A DNA stretch of 6,472 nt, from NCBI GenBank assembly GCA_016840245.1, contig JAEOST010000781.1:1-6472 (forward strand). Direction: 5' to 3'. Numbering within the stretch: position 1 is the stretch's first letter; each line of letters begins with the position of its first letter. Source of the stretch: Candidatus Thorarchaeota archaeon. GTDB taxonomy: Archaea; Asgardarchaeota; Thorarchaeia; Thorarchaeales; Thorarchaeaceae. The notes beneath the pieces were generated by a model. That model did not search any database. It was not told the DNA's origin and saw only the letters and a program-made list of their open reading frames with translations. Below, piece by piece: positions 6,053-6,472 of this stretch. Position numbers and translations under genes: made by a program.

Positions 6053-6059
6053 TTTAAAG
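6053..6059 (+). promoter_or_regulatory. TATA-like box of the regulator gene
   Basis: TTTAAAG, ending 37 nt before the proposed TTG start at 6097, the same spacing as in the protease promoter. It suggests that the regulator has its own transcript although it lies close behind the protease gene on the same strand. Confidence 0.4.
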
Positions 6060-6071
6060 TGACTCATGCGA

Positions 6072-6081
6072 GAGATAGGTT
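6072..6081 (+). promoter_or_regulatory. GAGATAGGTT element, putative operator
   Basis: This ten-base word equals 5122-5131 in the protease promoter, and its AGATAGGTT core also occurs at 5149-5157. It starts 13 nt after the TATA-like box and ends 15 nt before the start codon; the protease copy at 5149 has 11 and 17 nt. The matched placement, near the expected transcription start, suggests a shared operator or a shared core-promoter element. Confidence 0.45.
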
Positions 6082-6096
6082 GAGCTACACCGGAGG

Positions 6097-6472
6097 TTGA
6101 TTCAGATTTCCTCTAAGAAAGCGACCAAACTCAGTGTCAATGAACGCCTTGGAAAAATAGAGCAATTGATCAAGATCCTCTCGCTTGATTCATGTCTTCA
6201 AATCTATTCGTATCTCATTATCTTTGGTCGAACCACCCCTGCCAGGTTGAGAGAAGTCACAGGTCAGAGTAAAGCGACAATGTTCAGGAATCTCGCTCTC
6301 CTCTCTGATGTTGGGTTGCTCGATAAGGAGGATGATGCTTCTGCATCTGACAAGCGGTATCGATTGCATTACTACGTTAGACAAGACCTAATGAAGTACG
6401 CAAGGGGTCTCTTTAACAAAGAAGTTCAACTATATGCCCAGAAGAAAGATAGGTTTGATGTTATTGAGGAAT
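6097..6472 (+). CDS. Winged-helix (ArsR/TrmB-like) transcriptional regulator, partial
   Basis: The frame runs off the right edge after 125 codons. Residues about 17-30 are helical. A winged helix-turn-helix follows: LQIYSYLIIFGRTTPARLREVTG (34-56) gives the first helices, SKATMFRNLALLSDVGLLDK (58-77) is the recognition helix with the usual GLL turn, and DDASASDKRYRLHY (79-92) forms the wing. This matches archaeal ArsR/TrmB/MarR-like regulators; the ligand or sensing part is beyond the edge. An in-frame stop at 6076-6078 limits the start. TTG 6097 is the first usable codon and fits a TATA-like box 37 nt upstream; a GGAGG directly before it is too close to serve as its ribosome binding site. 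An in-frame TTG at 6166 would still keep the DNA-binding domain. The upstream AGATAGGTT suggests autoregulation and control of the protease gene. Confidence 0.8.
   Translation, partial: MIQISSKKATKLSVNERLGKIEQLIKILSLDSCLQIYSYLIIFGRTTPARLREVTGQSKATMFRNLALLSDVGLLDKEDDASASDKRYRLHYYVRQDLMKYARGLFNKEVQLYAQKKDRFDVIEE

Noticed and set aside
6447..6455. Fourth AGATAGGTT copy
   Set aside because: It falls inside the regulator's coding sequence (KKDRF codons) with no nearby start, so it is probably chance and was not used as a site.

Overview
The window looks archaeal. Several genes have a TATA-like box whose downstream edge lies about 32-37 nt before the start codon. That spacing predicts very short leaders, and Shine-Dalgarno motifs are mostly absent. 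GTG and TTG starts appear, there is a DUF998-type membrane protein, and the genes are short with AT-rich spacers. An Asgard-type archaeon (for example Thorarchaeota) is my best guess, from the overall flavour of the proteins; no marker gene here proves it.

Layout from left to right. A secreted or membrane-anchored protein of unknown function runs off the left edge on the minus strand (start at 473). A spacer follows with a perfect 22-bp palindrome and a T7 run, which probably ends the cysS transcript. cysS (cysteinyl-tRNA synthetase, minus strand, start best placed at 2084) is divergent from a TPR-repeat protein gene (plus, 2187-2984). The TPR gene converges, with a 2-bp gap, on a 95-residue orphan (minus). 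That orphan lies 38 nt behind a six-helix DUF998 membrane protein gene (minus, 3313-3969). A gene-free stretch of 337 nt (3970-4306) holds a strong 11-bp hairpin and a second hairpin behind fdhD. Next is an FdhD-family protein (minus, 4307-5017) that lacks the usual CxxC motif. Across a 157-nt divergent promoter region lies a cytosolic, internally duplicated retropepsin-like aspartyl protease (plus, best start 5175). The window ends inside a winged-helix transcriptional regulator gene (plus, best start TTG 6097).

The most interesting part is the right end. The protease promoter is built on a tandem 26-bp repeat that ends in AGATAGGTTAAT. The regulator's own promoter carries the same AGATAGGTT core at the same place between TATA box and start codon. 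This suggests that the regulator controls itself and the protease, and perhaps the divergent fdhD-like gene. The other points worth attention are the CxxC-less FdhD protein, the two-lobed archaeal protease, and three GGAGG-armed hairpins at or near gene ends. No tRNA, rRNA, CRISPR array, insertion sequence or phage gene was found.
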